DNA of 64,000 nucleotides, taken from the NCBI GenBank assembly GCA_902488465.1, contig CABTWE010000002.1:42705-106704 (forward strand), read 5' to 3'. The notes beneath the pieces are model-generated. The model searched no databases and was not told the origin of the DNA. It worked only from the letters and a program-made list of their open reading frames with translations. The DNA is from an uncultured Tissierellia bacterium. GTDB lineage: Bacteria; Bacillota; Clostridia; Tissierellales; Peptoniphilaceae. Of the stretch, positions 43,543-51,999 are shown piece by piece; within the stretch, counting starts at the first letter, position 1, and each line of letters opens with the position of its first letter. The position numbers and the translations under genes are program-made.

Positions 43543-43575
43543 ATAAAAAATCCGCATACTTTATGGAGGTTAGGT

Positions 43576-44958
43576 ATGATAGATATTATTCAAAAAATAA
43601 CAAGTTATCTTTGGGATAACCTTATAGCGTATATGCTTCTCGGGGTCGGTGTTCTCTACACCCTTAGACTTGGTTTTCCACAAGTAACAAAATTAGGGAG
43701 AGCTTTTAAAGAAGCTTTCGGTGGAGTTTTTACTAAGAAAGACAAAAAAGGCGACTCCGGAGTCAGTGCATTCCAAGCACTTGCAACTGCAATTGCAGCT
43801 CAAGTCGGAACCGGTAACATCGGTGGCGTTGCAGGGGCTATTATGGTCGGCGGACCGGGTGCAGTATTTTGGATGTGGGTTTCAGGAATCCTTGGCATGA
43901 GCACAATATTCGCCGAAGCTGTACTTGCTCAAACTTACAGAGAAAAGAAAGATGACACTGTCTATGGTGGTCCTGCTTACTATCTCACACACGGTTTAAA
44001 AAATAAAAAATTCGGAAAAGTTTTGGCAGTACTCTTCTCGATTTTCATCATTATAGCTTTGGGACTAGTCGGAAACATGGTCCAATCAAACTCAATTTCA
44101 CTTTCACTTAAAAACGGTTTCGGTATTACTCCGGTAATTACAGGACTTGTACTTGCAGTTTTAGTTGGAATGATAGTCATTGGCGGTATTTCAAGAATTT
44201 CAAAATTTGCTGAACTTGTTGTTCCGATTATGGCTTTCATATACATCATCGGTGGATTTGTCATTCTATTTAAATTCCATGACCAAATCATTCCTGTATT
44301 CAAGGGAATATTTACTGCAGCATTTTCAAGCGAAGCAGTCCTCGGCGGACTTGTCGGTGTGTCAATGAAAAAAGCAATTAGACTTGGACTCCAAAGGGGA
44401 CTTTTCTCCAACGAAGCCGGAATGGGTTCAACTCCGCACGCTCACGCAGTTGCTGAAGTTCCACACCCGGTCAATCAAGGTCTCGTAGCTATGGCAGGTG
44501 TAGTTGTTGATACACTCGTAATATGTACACTCACAGCTCTTGTCATTCTAGTAACAAACGCACACAATATTTCAGCCGGACTCGAACTTCAGACAGTTGC
44601 AGTAACACAAAAAGGATTTGAAATTGCATTCGGAAACGCAGGTCTCATGTTCCTTGCAGTTTCTCTAGTATTCTTTGCATTCACTACAATCGTCGGTTGG
44701 TACTACTTTGGCGAAAGTAACATCGCTTACCTATTTGGAAAAAAAGCACTCACCCCTTACAGAATTCTAGTTCTCGTTGCAATAGTTCTCGGAACAATCA
44801 TTCCTGTCGACACAGTTTGGATGTTCAGCGACTTCTTTAACGCACTCATGGTCATCCCGAACTGGATTGGTATCGTACTTCTATCTGGAACTGTAGTAAA
44901 AAAATTCGACGAATGGAAAAAACTTGATAAGGAAATAAGAAAAGTTTCCGCAAAATAG
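43576..44958 (+). CDS. Alanine/glycine:cation symporter (AGCS) 3
   Basis: This 460-residue member of the tandem array has SAFQALATAIAAQVGTGNIGG, NMVQSNSI and TIVGWYYFGESN. Its cytoplasmic tail is longer and charged (WKKLDKEIRKVSAK). A 149-bp spacer with two hairpins separates it from copy 2, so it may have its own control. With copies 1 and 2 it suggests heavy use of glycine or alanine, consistent with the gcv operon. Confidence 0.93.
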   Translation: MIDIIQKITSYLWDNLIAYMLLGVGVLYTLRLGFPQVTKLGRAFKEAFGGVFTKKDKKGDSGVSAFQALATAIAAQVGTGNIGGVAGAIMVGGPGAVFWMWVSGILGMSTIFAEAVLAQTYREKKDDTVYGGPAYYLTHGLKNKKFGKVLAVLFSIFIIIALGLVGNMVQSNSISLSLKNGFGITPVITGLVLAVLVGMIVIGGISRISKFAELVVPIMAFIYIIGGFVILFKFHDQIIPVFKGIFTAAFSSEAVLGGLVGVSMKKAIRLGLQRGLFSNEAGMGSTPHAHAVAEVPHPVNQGLVAMAGVVVDTLVICTLTALVILVTNAHNISAGLELQTVAVTQKGFEIAFGNAGLMFLAVSLVFFAFTTIVGWYYFGESNIAYLFGKKALTPYRILVLVAIVLGTIIPVDTVWMFSDFFNALMVIPNWIGIVLLSGTVVKKFDEWKKLDKEIRKVSAK

Positions 44959-44965
44959 ACACACA

Positions 44966-45009
44966 AAAACTCGGCCTGTGAATAAAACACAGCCGAGTTT
45001 ATTTTTTTA
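44966..45009. terminator. Bidirectional terminator after the AGCS cluster
   Basis: AAACTCGGC.TGTG / CACA.CCGAGTTT is followed by T-rich sequence on the right and A-rich on the left, serving the convergent GNAT genes as well. Confidence 0.85.
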
Positions 45010-45012
45010 GAA

Positions 45013-45534
45013 TCAAATCTCCTTCACATATTTGTTCGCGACTATAGGTCTGCCATGAGCGTCTTTGTCTTCGAACTCATACATAAATTTAAAGTCAAGT
45101 TTATTGAGAAGCCGAATTGAATTGTTGTTCGTCGAGTACACATTTGCGGAAAGCCTCAACATGTTTTCGGATTTAAAAAACGGAATTGCCGCTTCAATCG
45201 CTTCCTTCATTATGCCTTGTCCCCAATAGTCCTTCGAAAGAGAATAGCCGATGCACATGGTTTTGCCGTCGGTGTAATCCTTGTCCACAATAAAGTCGAG
45301 AGTGCCTATCGCCTTTTCATCATCCTTGTGGTATATACAAAAAACGGTATTTAATTTCTTAAACATTTCAAGAAATTCTCGGGCGTCATCCTCTGACAAA
45401 AAGTGGTGCCACCCCGCCGCTTCTCCTACTCCTTCGACTTTTCCAAATTCATAGAGCGCTTCAAGATCTGAATCAATCCATTTTCTCAAAATTATCCTTT
45501 GTGATTGTATCTCATCTGTTGGTAATTCTATCAA
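45013..45534 (-). CDS. GNAT acetyltransferase (RimJ/RimL-like) A
   Basis: This 173-residue GNAT has RIILRKWIDSDLEALYEF, the acetyl-CoA loop YWGQGIMKEAI and NNNSIRLLNKLDFKF. It starts at TTG after AAAGGAG and overlaps the upstream GNAT by 23 bp. Substrate unknown. It is clearly related to its neighbour, so the pair probably arose by duplication. Confidence 0.8.
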   Translation of the reverse strand: MIELPTDEIQSQRIILRKWIDSDLEALYEFGKVEGVGEAAGWHHFLSEDDAREFLEMFKKLNTVFCIYHKDDEKAIGTLDFIVDKDYTDGKTMCIGYSLSKDYWGQGIMKEAIEAAIPFFKSENMLRLSANVYSTNNNSIRLLNKLDFKFMYEFEDKDAHGRPIVANKYVKEI

Positions 45535-46096
45535 AATATTTCTCCTTTGTTATACCTGTAAAACAAATTCCTATGTCCTTTTTGTCTGCGTCCTTGCCTA
45601 TTCCTTCGGCAAACTTTTTCATCCCGACTTTTTCTTGAGTTCTCATCGAACGCTCGTTGTTTACAAAATACCCCGCCATTACAAATTCTGCGTCAGTATT
45701 TTCAAAAAGATATTTAAGAACTGCACTCACTGCTTCAGGCATCAAACCTTTGCCCCAATATTCATTTGAGAGCACAAACCCAAGCTCGACAATGTTTTTC
45801 TTTTTAAATTTTTCATAAACAAGCTCCGGCATTTTTCCATCAGGCTCGTGAAGACCAAGTGTGCCAATCATTTTTCCCATATCTTTGTCTACAAGCGAAA
45901 AGATGTTCTTCTCTTTTATAAACATTTCCGCAACTTTTTTCGTATCCTCAATTGAGTTGTGATGAATCCAACCCGCTGCTTCACCGACTCCCGGCACTCT
46001 GGCATAATCGAAAAAATTCTCTAAGTCTTCAATTTGAAACGCTCTTAATATAAGTCTCTTTGTTTCGAGTGTGATATTTGTAACATCTATTTTCAT
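45512..46096 (-). CDS. GNAT acetyltransferase (RimJ/RimL-like) B
   Basis: This 194-residue GNAT has RLILRAFQIEDLENFFDYA, YWGKGLMPEAVSAVL and NERSMRTQEKVGMKK. Both tandem copies share a GVGEAAGW segment. GGAGGAAAA precedes the ATG. Target unknown. Confidence 0.82.
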   Translation of the reverse strand: MKIDVTNITLETKRLILRAFQIEDLENFFDYARVPGVGEAAGWIHHNSIEDTKKVAEMFIKEKNIFSLVDKDMGKMIGTLGLHEPDGKMPELVYEKFKKKNIVELGFVLSNEYWGKGLMPEAVSAVLKYLFENTDAEFVMAGYFVNNERSMRTQEKVGMKKFAEGIGKDADKKDIGICFTGITKEKYFDRITNR

Positions 46097-46109
46097 TTTT
46101 CCTCCAAAA

Positions 46110-46142
46110 ATAGGAAAAGACCAAACTTTCGTCCGGTCCTAT
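46110..46142 (-). terminator. Possible terminator of the LCP gene
   Basis: GGACC / GGTCT with a 12-nt loop is followed by TTTCC on the minus strand; weak. Confidence 0.45.
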
Positions 46143-47128
46143 CTGAAATTCTCGTTAATCAAATTATCGGCTTCAGCCTTGTTCATAATCCAATAACTTA
46201 TCCCTTCGGCATCATTTTCTGCATGCCCTGGCAAAGTCATTGTCTTTATATTTTCAGTATCTATTTTTCCCGCAGATGTTGCCATCTTTAAGATTGTTTC
46301 AATCGGAATGTTTGTCTCCACATTCGGAAGCACAACTCTCAAAATTTTCGGGAGTTTGAAAACATTTTTAAAGCTTAGTGCTTGACTTATAACCGCTTTT
46401 ATAAACTGTTGTTGATGCTCAATTCTCGAAATATCTGAGCCATCCGTCGGCATCGGAATGCCCGGCGAATTTTTTCTCCATCTTAAAAACTCAATCGCTT
46501 GTTGTCCGTTTATAGTTTGAAGACCAGGTTTGAAATCAATCGAAAGTTCCTTACCTTTTGTTGTATCGAGATATTTCATTCTGAAAGGAATCTCAAACTC
46601 TACTCCACCTATTGAATCAACAAGATTCTTCACAGCCATATAGTCAACTTTTGCATACTCTTCGACCTGAAGTCCGGTAAGATTGTTTATATATTTTAGA
46701 GCAAGCTCGCTTCCACCCGTCGCATGACCGGCGTTTAGCTTTACATATTTGCCGTTTGGAAATTTATATTGTGTATCACGCGGCAAATTAAGCATTCTCA
46801 CCTCACCCGTGTCAAAATTTATTCTCGTCAAAATCATCGTGTCGGTTCTTTGATGCTTTGCCTCCTCAGTTGTGAGGTCCATGCCGTCAATCCCCATCAC
46901 GACAAAAGTAATCTCGCCTTTAAACTCCTCTTTCGGTTTCTTCATCTTTTCGAGGTCGATTTCTTTTTCTTGTGAGACATTTATATCTTCATCTGTCGTC
47001 TTTTCCTTTTCTGATTCGACACCGATATATTTTGCAAACGGATTATGTGCATTTTTAACAACTGCAAATATATAAAATGCCGTAAATGCAAAAAAAGCAG
47101 TTATAAATGCTACTTTAAACTTTTTCAT
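46139..47128 (-). CDS. LytR-CpsA-Psr (LCP) family cell-wall ligase
   Basis: This 329-residue protein has an N-terminal anchor helix (FKVAFITAFFAFTAFYIFAV), a charged linker and an LCP domain with VVMGIDG, RTDTMILTRI, MLNLPRDTQY and FLRWRKNSP. LCP enzymes attach teichoic acids or other glycopolymers to peptidoglycan on the outer face. The ATG chosen follows GGAG; one six codons upstream has no clear site. Confidence 0.87.
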   Translation of the reverse strand: MKKFKVAFITAFFAFTAFYIFAVVKNAHNPFAKYIGVESEKEKTTDEDINVSQEKEIDLEKMKKPKEEFKGEITFVVMGIDGMDLTTEEAKHQRTDTMILTRINFDTGEVRMLNLPRDTQYKFPNGKYVKLNAGHATGGSELALKYINNLTGLQVEEYAKVDYMAVKNLVDSIGGVEFEIPFRMKYLDTTKGKELSIDFKPGLQTINGQQAIEFLRWRKNSPGIPMPTDGSDISRIEHQQQFIKAVISQALSFKNVFKLPKILRVVLPNVETNIPIETILKMATSAGKIDTENIKTMTLPGHAENDAEGISYWIMNKAEADNLINENFR

Positions 47129-47186
47129 TTCGTAACTCCATTTCATAACTATACTTTCTTTATTATATCATATTAAATTAAAGAAC

Positions 47187-47798
47187 TCAATTTATCATTC
47201 CTTCTATATTTATAAAATCAGGGTAAGATTTTTTTGAATTCACAACAAACTTATTCTTTGTGAAACTGCACATCCAAAAGTCATTTTTATAACTGTCAGT
47301 GTAGGACTTTGACTCATCGTAAGAAAATTCAATCCCCTCTCTTTGAAAAAGCTTTTCCAAATTTTCTTTCTTGGTCATTTTTGTGTTGTTGTTTCCAATA
47401 ACCTCGCCACCCGAGTGACTCGTCGCGATAAGATAATCAAAACCCAAAATTTCCTTTACATATTTCATATATCCATAAAGACTTGCAGAGCAAAGAATTG
47501 TGATATAACCCTCCTCGTTGATCTCATCAATCAAATTTTTGTACCCGTGCGTTTCAACGAATCCTTTCGAAAACTCTTTTAATGCATTGTCAGGAACAGC
47601 TTCCACAACTTTTACAAATGCGCTTTTAAAATTTTCAAATCTCCCGGTAAAAAGCATTGCAAAAAAGCCCTTTATAATCCACCACGAGAGCCTGAAAATA
47701 TTTATATATCCATTTTTTAATGCAAATCTTATAAGAACCCTGATCGAATCTATGTCGACCAGGGTCTTATCAAAGTCATATATCTTTATCTTTTTCAC
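47187..47798 (-). CDS. HAD-IB phosphatase (SerB-like)
   Basis: This 203-residue HAD hydrolase has motif I YDFDKTLVD, motif II LCSASLYGYM, Lys in KKENLEKL and motif IV SYTDSYKNDFWM. It has the helical cap of subclass IB (phosphoserine phosphatase and relatives). Its ATG shares one base with the hpf stop, so it is coupled to hpf. Substrate unknown. Confidence 0.82.
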   Translation of the reverse strand: MKKIKIYDFDKTLVDIDSIRVLIRFALKNGYINIFRLSWWIIKGFFAMLFTGRFENFKSAFVKVVEAVPDNALKEFSKGFVETHGYKNLIDEINEEGYITILCSASLYGYMKYVKEILGFDYLIATSHSGGEVIGNNNTKMTKKENLEKLFQREGIEFSYDESKSYTDSYKNDFWMCSFTKNKFVVNSKKSYPDFINIEGMIN

Positions 47799-48331
47799 TA
47801 TTCTTCTCTCAAAACTCCGTAATCGCCGTCGCCTCTCTTGTAAATTACAGAAACCTTGTCGTTGTCTGCATCTCTAAAGAGATAGAAATCGTGTGTTACA
47901 AGGTCCATTTGTAGAGCTGCTTCTTCTCTCGACATCGGTTTCAAGAAGAATGCTTTTTCACGAACAACTTTCGGTCCTTCAACGACTTCCTTCGGTTCCA
48001 AATCAGGGATTTCTTCAAATTTTATGCTCTTTGTATTTTGGTATCTCTTTTGAAGTTTTGTTTTATGTTTTCTGATCTGTCTTTCAAGTTGATTTAGCAC
48101 CTTGTCGATAGATTCATAAAAATCTTTTGTCTTTTGTTCGCTTCTCAAGACTTGTCCGTCAGGAAGAGTTATTGTAACTTCCAAAATTTCATCCGACTTC
48201 ACTCTTCTGTAAACTGCATTTCCTTTTATATCCTCAGCAAAGAACTTGTCGAGTTTCGAAAGTTTCTTTTCAGTCATTTCCTTTAAGTCAGGCGTCATTT
48301 CAAAGTTTCTTGCTACGATTGTAAGTTTCAT
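47798..48331 (-). CDS. hpf: Ribosome hibernation promoting factor, long form
   Basis: This 177-residue protein has an N-terminal S30AE/YfiA domain (LTIVARNFEMTPDLKEMTEKKLSKLDKFF) and a C-terminal dimerisation domain (VREKAFFLKPMSREEAALQMDLVTHDFYLFRD), the long-HPF form that joins ribosomes into 100S dimers. AGGAGG precedes the ATG. A stress-type promoter lies upstream. Confidence 0.94.
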   Translation of the reverse strand: MKLTIVARNFEMTPDLKEMTEKKLSKLDKFFAEDIKGNAVYRRVKSDEILEVTITLPDGQVLRSEQKTKDFYESIDKVLNQLERQIRKHKTKLQKRYQNTKSIKFEEIPDLEPKEVVEGPKVVREKAFFLKPMSREEAALQMDLVTHDFYLFRDADNDKVSVIYKRGDGDYGVLREE

Positions 48332-48356
48332 AATATTCCTCCTTATCTTTATATAT

Positions 48357-48385
48357 ATTATATACCCCTTTAAATTGATTTTAAC
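48357..48385 (-). promoter_or_regulatory. hpf promoter, with a sigma-B-like match
   Basis: GTTAAA, 12 bp, GGGTAT overlaps a conventional TATAAT. In Bacillus the equivalent gene is under SigB, whose consensus is GTTTAA-N12-15-GGGTAT. Whether this organism has SigB is not known from the window. Confidence 0.4.
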
Positions 48386-48404
48386 ACATTAAAACTGTTA
48401 TAAT
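48375..48404 (+). promoter_or_regulatory. Promoter of the S9 peptidase gene
   Basis: TTGATT, 18 bp, TATAAT, on the strand opposite to and overlapping the hpf promoter; the leader is only about 12 nt, with GGAGG in it. Confidence 0.65.
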
Positions 48405-48423
48405 ATAAACATGGAGGTATTTT

Positions 48424-50406
48424 ATGAATAAAATTACACTGGACGCATTCACAAAATACAAATTTCTCTCAAAACCAACATTTTCAGACGGTGGCAAGAG
48501 ATTTGTATTTGAAGTGACAAATATAAGTGAAGACAAGAAATCTTATGAGACAGGACTCTTTGAACTCGAAAACAACAACGCAAAAAGAATTACGACAAAG
48601 AGTGGGCAAGGTTTTTGTTTTTTGAATGAAGATGAGATAATTTTTAGAGATGATAGGGACAAATCTGAAAACAAATCCGCTGCTCCTTCAACGAAGATTT
48701 ATAAACTGAATTTAAACGGTGGCGAAGCTGAAAAGTTTTTGGAATTTGATTCCAACCTTTCAATCGTCGATGTTGTCGGAAATAAAATTATATTTATAGA
48801 AAACTACAACCCTATTTGGGACGGCTACGACAAGACCGACTCGAAGTCTAGAGAAGCGATGGTTTCAAGAAACAAGGACGACGAAGACTATCATGTGTTC
48901 GACGAAATTCCTTTTTGGGGAAACGGCGCCGGCGTTACAAATAAAAATAGAAGTCGCCTCGCCTGCTATGACTTAGGCAAAAAAGAACTCACATTTTTGA
49001 CTGAAAAAGAAAGAACCGTCGAACTTGTCGACATAAATAAAAATACCGAAAAAATCGCATTCACGACAAATGTCTACAAGGACAAAATGCCGCTCACAAG
49101 CGAAGTGATGATGCTCGATTTAAGAACCGGGAAAATTGAAGACATAACTCCGCTCTACGGAATGAGTTATCAAATTTTGAAATTTATGGGCGACGACATC
49201 ATAACTCTTGCAACCGACATGAAGTCGCACGGAATAAACGAAAACGGCAGTCTCATTTTGTTTGAGCCGAACGAAAAAAGAATTCTTAAAAAAGTTATGC
49301 CGGACTTTTCATTTTGGTCAAGCGTCGGAAGCGACGTTAGATACAGAGAGGGTGACACTTTTAAAGTCGACGGCGACTATTTCTATTTCACAACCACAAT
49401 CGGATATAAATGCGAACTTTTCCGCGTCGACAAAAATCTTGAAATCGAGCAGCTCACAAACTGCGGTGGCTCCGTCGATTCATTCGATGTGAAAAACGGA
49501 AAGATTTATGCAATTTCTCTTATCGAGCAAAAGCTTCAAGAGCTCTACGAGATAAAAGATGGTGAACATATTGAAATAACACACTTAAACGACGGATTGA
49601 AAGATGTTTATGTTGCAAAGCCGGAGCTAGTCGAATGGGACAAAAACTATTATCACTACACCGGATTTGTGCTTCTTCCACCAAACTACGACGCGACAAA
49701 AAAATATCCTGCCGTCTTTGAAATTCACGGCGGCCCGAAAACCGTTTACGGCACAGTTTTCTACCACGAACTCCAATTCCTTGCAAACGAAGGCTATATT
49801 GTGTTCTTCACAAACCCGCGCGGAAGTGACGGATACGGAAACGACTTCATGGACATTTTCGGAAAATACGGCGACATCGACTACAAAGATTTGATGGACT
49901 TCACCGACCTCGTGCTCGAAAAATATCCTGCAATAGACAAGGACAGAGTTTTTGTGACGGGCGGAAGCTACGGCGGATTTATGACAAACTGGATTATCGG
50001 CCACACGAACAGATTTAAACGTGCCTGCTCGCAAAGGTCCATTTCAAACTGGATCAGCATGTGGGGCACAGCGGACATCGGCTACTATTTTGCCGACGAC
50101 CAAACGAGAGCCGCAATTTGGAACAATGTTTCCGGTTGGGGCGGTGTCGACAAGATGTGGGAGCAAAGCCCGCTCAAATACGCCGACAAAGTTGAAACGC
50201 CGACGCTTTTCATAAACAGCAACGAAGACTACAGGTGCTACCACACCGAGGGGCTTCAAATGTTCACGGCACTGAAATATTTCGGAGTTGAATCGAGACT
50301 TGTGCTCTTTAAGGGCGAAAACCACGAGCTCAGCCGCTCAGGACTTCCGCACCACAGAATAAGAAGACTCACCGAAATAAGAGATTGGTTCAAGCTGGGA
50401 TTATAA
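48424..50406 (+). CDS. S9 family prolyl oligopeptidase-type serine peptidase
   Basis: This 660-residue protein has an N-terminal beta-propeller-like region and a C-terminal alpha/beta hydrolase domain. The triad is Ser515 (GGSYGGFM), Asp602 (NSNEDYRC) and His634 (GENHELSRSG). HGGPKTVYG forms the oxyanion region. There is no signal peptide, so it is a cytosolic acylaminoacyl- or dipeptidyl-peptidase-like enzyme, fitting a peptide-fermenting lifestyle. Confidence 0.9.
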   Translation: MNKITLDAFTKYKFLSKPTFSDGGKRFVFEVTNISEDKKSYETGLFELENNNAKRITTKSGQGFCFLNEDEIIFRDDRDKSENKSAAPSTKIYKLNLNGGEAEKFLEFDSNLSIVDVVGNKIIFIENYNPIWDGYDKTDSKSREAMVSRNKDDEDYHVFDEIPFWGNGAGVTNKNRSRLACYDLGKKELTFLTEKERTVELVDINKNTEKIAFTTNVYKDKMPLTSEVMMLDLRTGKIEDITPLYGMSYQILKFMGDDIITLATDMKSHGINENGSLILFEPNEKRILKKVMPDFSFWSSVGSDVRYREGDTFKVDGDYFYFTTTIGYKCELFRVDKNLEIEQLTNCGGSVDSFDVKNGKIYAISLIEQKLQELYEIKDGEHIEITHLNDGLKDVYVAKPELVEWDKNYYHYTGFVLLPPNYDATKKYPAVFEIHGGPKTVYGTVFYHELQFLANEGYIVFFTNPRGSDGYGNDFMDIFGKYGDIDYKDLMDFTDLVLEKYPAIDKDRVFVTGGSYGGFMTNWIIGHTNRFKRACSQRSISNWISMWGTADIGYYFADDQTRAAIWNNVSGWGGVDKMWEQSPLKYADKVETPTLFINSNEDYRCYHTEGLQMFTALKYFGVESRLVLFKGENHELSRSGLPHHRIRRLTEIRDWFKLGL

Positions 50407-50434
50407 AATCCCGGCATACATATTTTTTAATTCG

Positions 50435-50475
50435 TAACATATACAATTGTTTATATTATATTTTTGTGTTATAAT
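50435..50475 (+). promoter_or_regulatory. Promoter module 1 with operator-like repeat
   Basis: The 19-bp element TAACATATACAATTGTTTA includes the -35 (TTGTTT), followed by 17 bp and TATAAT. The palindromic ACAATTGT core overlaps the -35. Confidence 0.6.
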
Positions 50476-50507
50476 TGCAATAATAAATTTGGCTTTTTTG
50501 TGCCGCA

Positions 50508-50548
50508 TAACATATACAATTGTTTATCCGTTTTTTTTTGGGTATTAT
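50508..50548 (+). promoter_or_regulatory. Promoter module 2, identical operator repeat
   Basis: A second perfect copy of the 19-bp element, 73 bp downstream, again supplies TTGTTT, then 17 bp and TATTAT. The same stretch reads GTTTAT-N12-GGGTAT, a sigma-B-like pattern. Confidence 0.6.
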
Positions 50549-50588
50549 TATAGTAAAGAGTTTAATTTTTTTGTAGAAAGGAGAAATT

Positions 50589-51056
50589 ATGAAAAAGTAT
50601 TATAAAACAGCACTTGTTTTTCTTTCGCTTTTACTTCTTCAAACGCTCACAATTGGAGCGGGCGAAAAGAAAATAGAAAACACAATCATTGGAGACTCTG
50701 TCGTTTCACGTGCGAACGGCGAATATCGAATCTTTTTAAATTCAAACAAGGACACGGCAAACTTTTACTCATTTAAAAAGCTTTTGAATTTAAATTTGAT
50801 TACAAAAATTCAGTTCAGTCCTTCACAGGAAACAAAAGGCGGCGATTCGTTCGCACTTAAATCAAACAGACATGTGAAAAATATTTGGATTAAAGCAGAG
50901 CCTGCTTTGGACAAAAGCCCGATTTATTACACGAAACCGACGACGGACATGGAGGACGATTTTTATTATATTGAATCAAATTTTTGGGACTCGATTTTCG
51001 GAAAAAGACAGCTTCCGAATTTTATAGAATTGGGGTGGAACTATTATGAAAAATAA
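50589..51056 (+). CDS. Secreted protein, unknown function
   Basis: This 155-residue protein has a signal peptide (TALVFLSLLLLQTLTIGAG) and a mature part of about 130 residues rich in Lys, Asn and Tyr, with no Cys. No family recognised. It overlaps the next gene by 11 bp, so the two are coupled. AAAGGAG precedes the ATG. The upstream region has two tandem copies of the same promoter element. Confidence 0.7.
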   Translation: MKKYYKTALVFLSLLLLQTLTIGAGEKKIENTIIGDSVVSRANGEYRIFLNSNKDTANFYSFKKLLNLNLITKIQFSPSQETKGGDSFALKSNRHVKNIWIKAEPALDKSPIYYTKPTTDMEDDFYYIESNFWDSIFGKRQLPNFIELGWNYYEK

Positions 51057-51885
51057 AATAATCGGTGTGCTTCTATTTATAGTCGCACTTGCGCTTGCGA
51101 TATTTGCATTTCTAAAGATAAAGTCGACACCTCCAAAAGATGCGATGGACGTCTTCACAAACAAAGAACTGTATCATCTCGACGGAGTTTCCGAAAAAAA
51201 CCCGAGCGAATTTACCGACGATGCGCTGAAACTTGTGGATGAATTTTTGGAAAAAGACATTCCATACTACACGCACTCCTCGTTTATGCAAATGTACAAA
51301 AACGGCGTGCTCGAGCCAAGACAGACTTTCTTTTCAAAGGATATGTACGAGCTTGTAACGCCTGAGATTGAAAACGGAGAAGGGCTCGAAAATTATTTCG
51401 ATTTCGACTACGAATCCGACGAACCGGTTCCGGTTTTAATCGGCAGCAATTTTTCATCCAATTTCGAAACCGGTAAAACATATGAGGACAGCCTTTTCGG
51501 ACACATTGTCAAGATAAAAATCGTAGGTACAACCGCTCCTAAACAAAGCTATCCGGACCTCTTGGAAAACACAAACTATTTCGACTCCGGTATTTTGTAT
51601 CCCGTGAACAAATCGCTCTTTAAAAAATATGTGGACTCGCCGCAAGACGTCGATATGATGTTTAATCGTACGCTCTTTAAAAATCCTGAATCCATAAATC
51701 TTTTCAGCGACAAAATGAGCGCCGACGAAAACGGCATCTGCGATTTGAAATGGGTTAAGATTGACGAAAAAATAGAAAATTGGAAAAACGGATACATCAA
51801 ATCGAGATACAACTCGGCATATGTAAAAATTGCCATAAGTGTTCTTCTCCTGATTGTTTCCGTATATGTATTCAGAAAAAAATAA
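51046..51885 (+). CDS. Membrane-anchored extracellular domain resembling the MacB/FtsX periplasmic core
   Basis: This 279-residue protein has one helix at each end (IGVLLFIVALALAIFAF and YVKIAISVLLLIVSVYVF) and about 230 exposed residues between. The segment VPVLIGSNFSSNFETGKTY followed by VKIKIVGT resembles the core domain of MacB/FtsX-like exporter permeases, but the other helices and any ATPase gene are missing. It might be a stand-alone relative or a degraded permease. It is coupled to the secreted protein upstream. Confidence 0.6.
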   Translation: MKNKIIGVLLFIVALALAIFAFLKIKSTPPKDAMDVFTNKELYHLDGVSEKNPSEFTDDALKLVDEFLEKDIPYYTHSSFMQMYKNGVLEPRQTFFSKDMYELVTPEIENGEGLENYFDFDYESDEPVPVLIGSNFSSNFETGKTYEDSLFGHIVKIKIVGTTAPKQSYPDLLENTNYFDSGILYPVNKSLFKKYVDSPQDVDMMFNRTLFKNPESINLFSDKMSADENGICDLKWVKIDEKIENWKNGYIKSRYNSAYVKIAISVLLLIVSVYVFRKK

Positions 51886-51910
51886 GCGGTAGTTCTTCGC
51901 TTATTTTTGT
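51879..51910 (+). terminator. Terminator after the exported-protein pair
   Basis: AATAAGCG / CGCTTATT with a 9-nt loop and TTTTG following. Confidence 0.8.
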
Positions 51911-51922
51911 ATAACGTTCATA

Positions 51923-51960
51923 TATAAACTGTTGTTTATAGTACTTTATTGGGTAATACT
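51923..51960 (+). promoter_or_regulatory. Promoter module 3, paralogous to modules 1 and 2
   Basis: The palindrome TATAAAC-TGTT-GTTTATA overlaps a TTGTTT -35, with 17 bp to AATACT and a GGGTA at the same place as in module 2. The leader ending TTTTTGTAGAAAGGAGAAATT is identical in both transcription units. Confidence 0.6.
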
Positions 51961-51999
51961 ATATTAAAGAATTCAATATTTTTGTAGAAAGGAGAAATT

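Noticed and set aside
43980..44411. Minus-strand frame of 143 codons inside AGCS 3
   Set aside because: It lies wholly within a strongly conserved transporter gene and has no ribosome site or recognisable domain.
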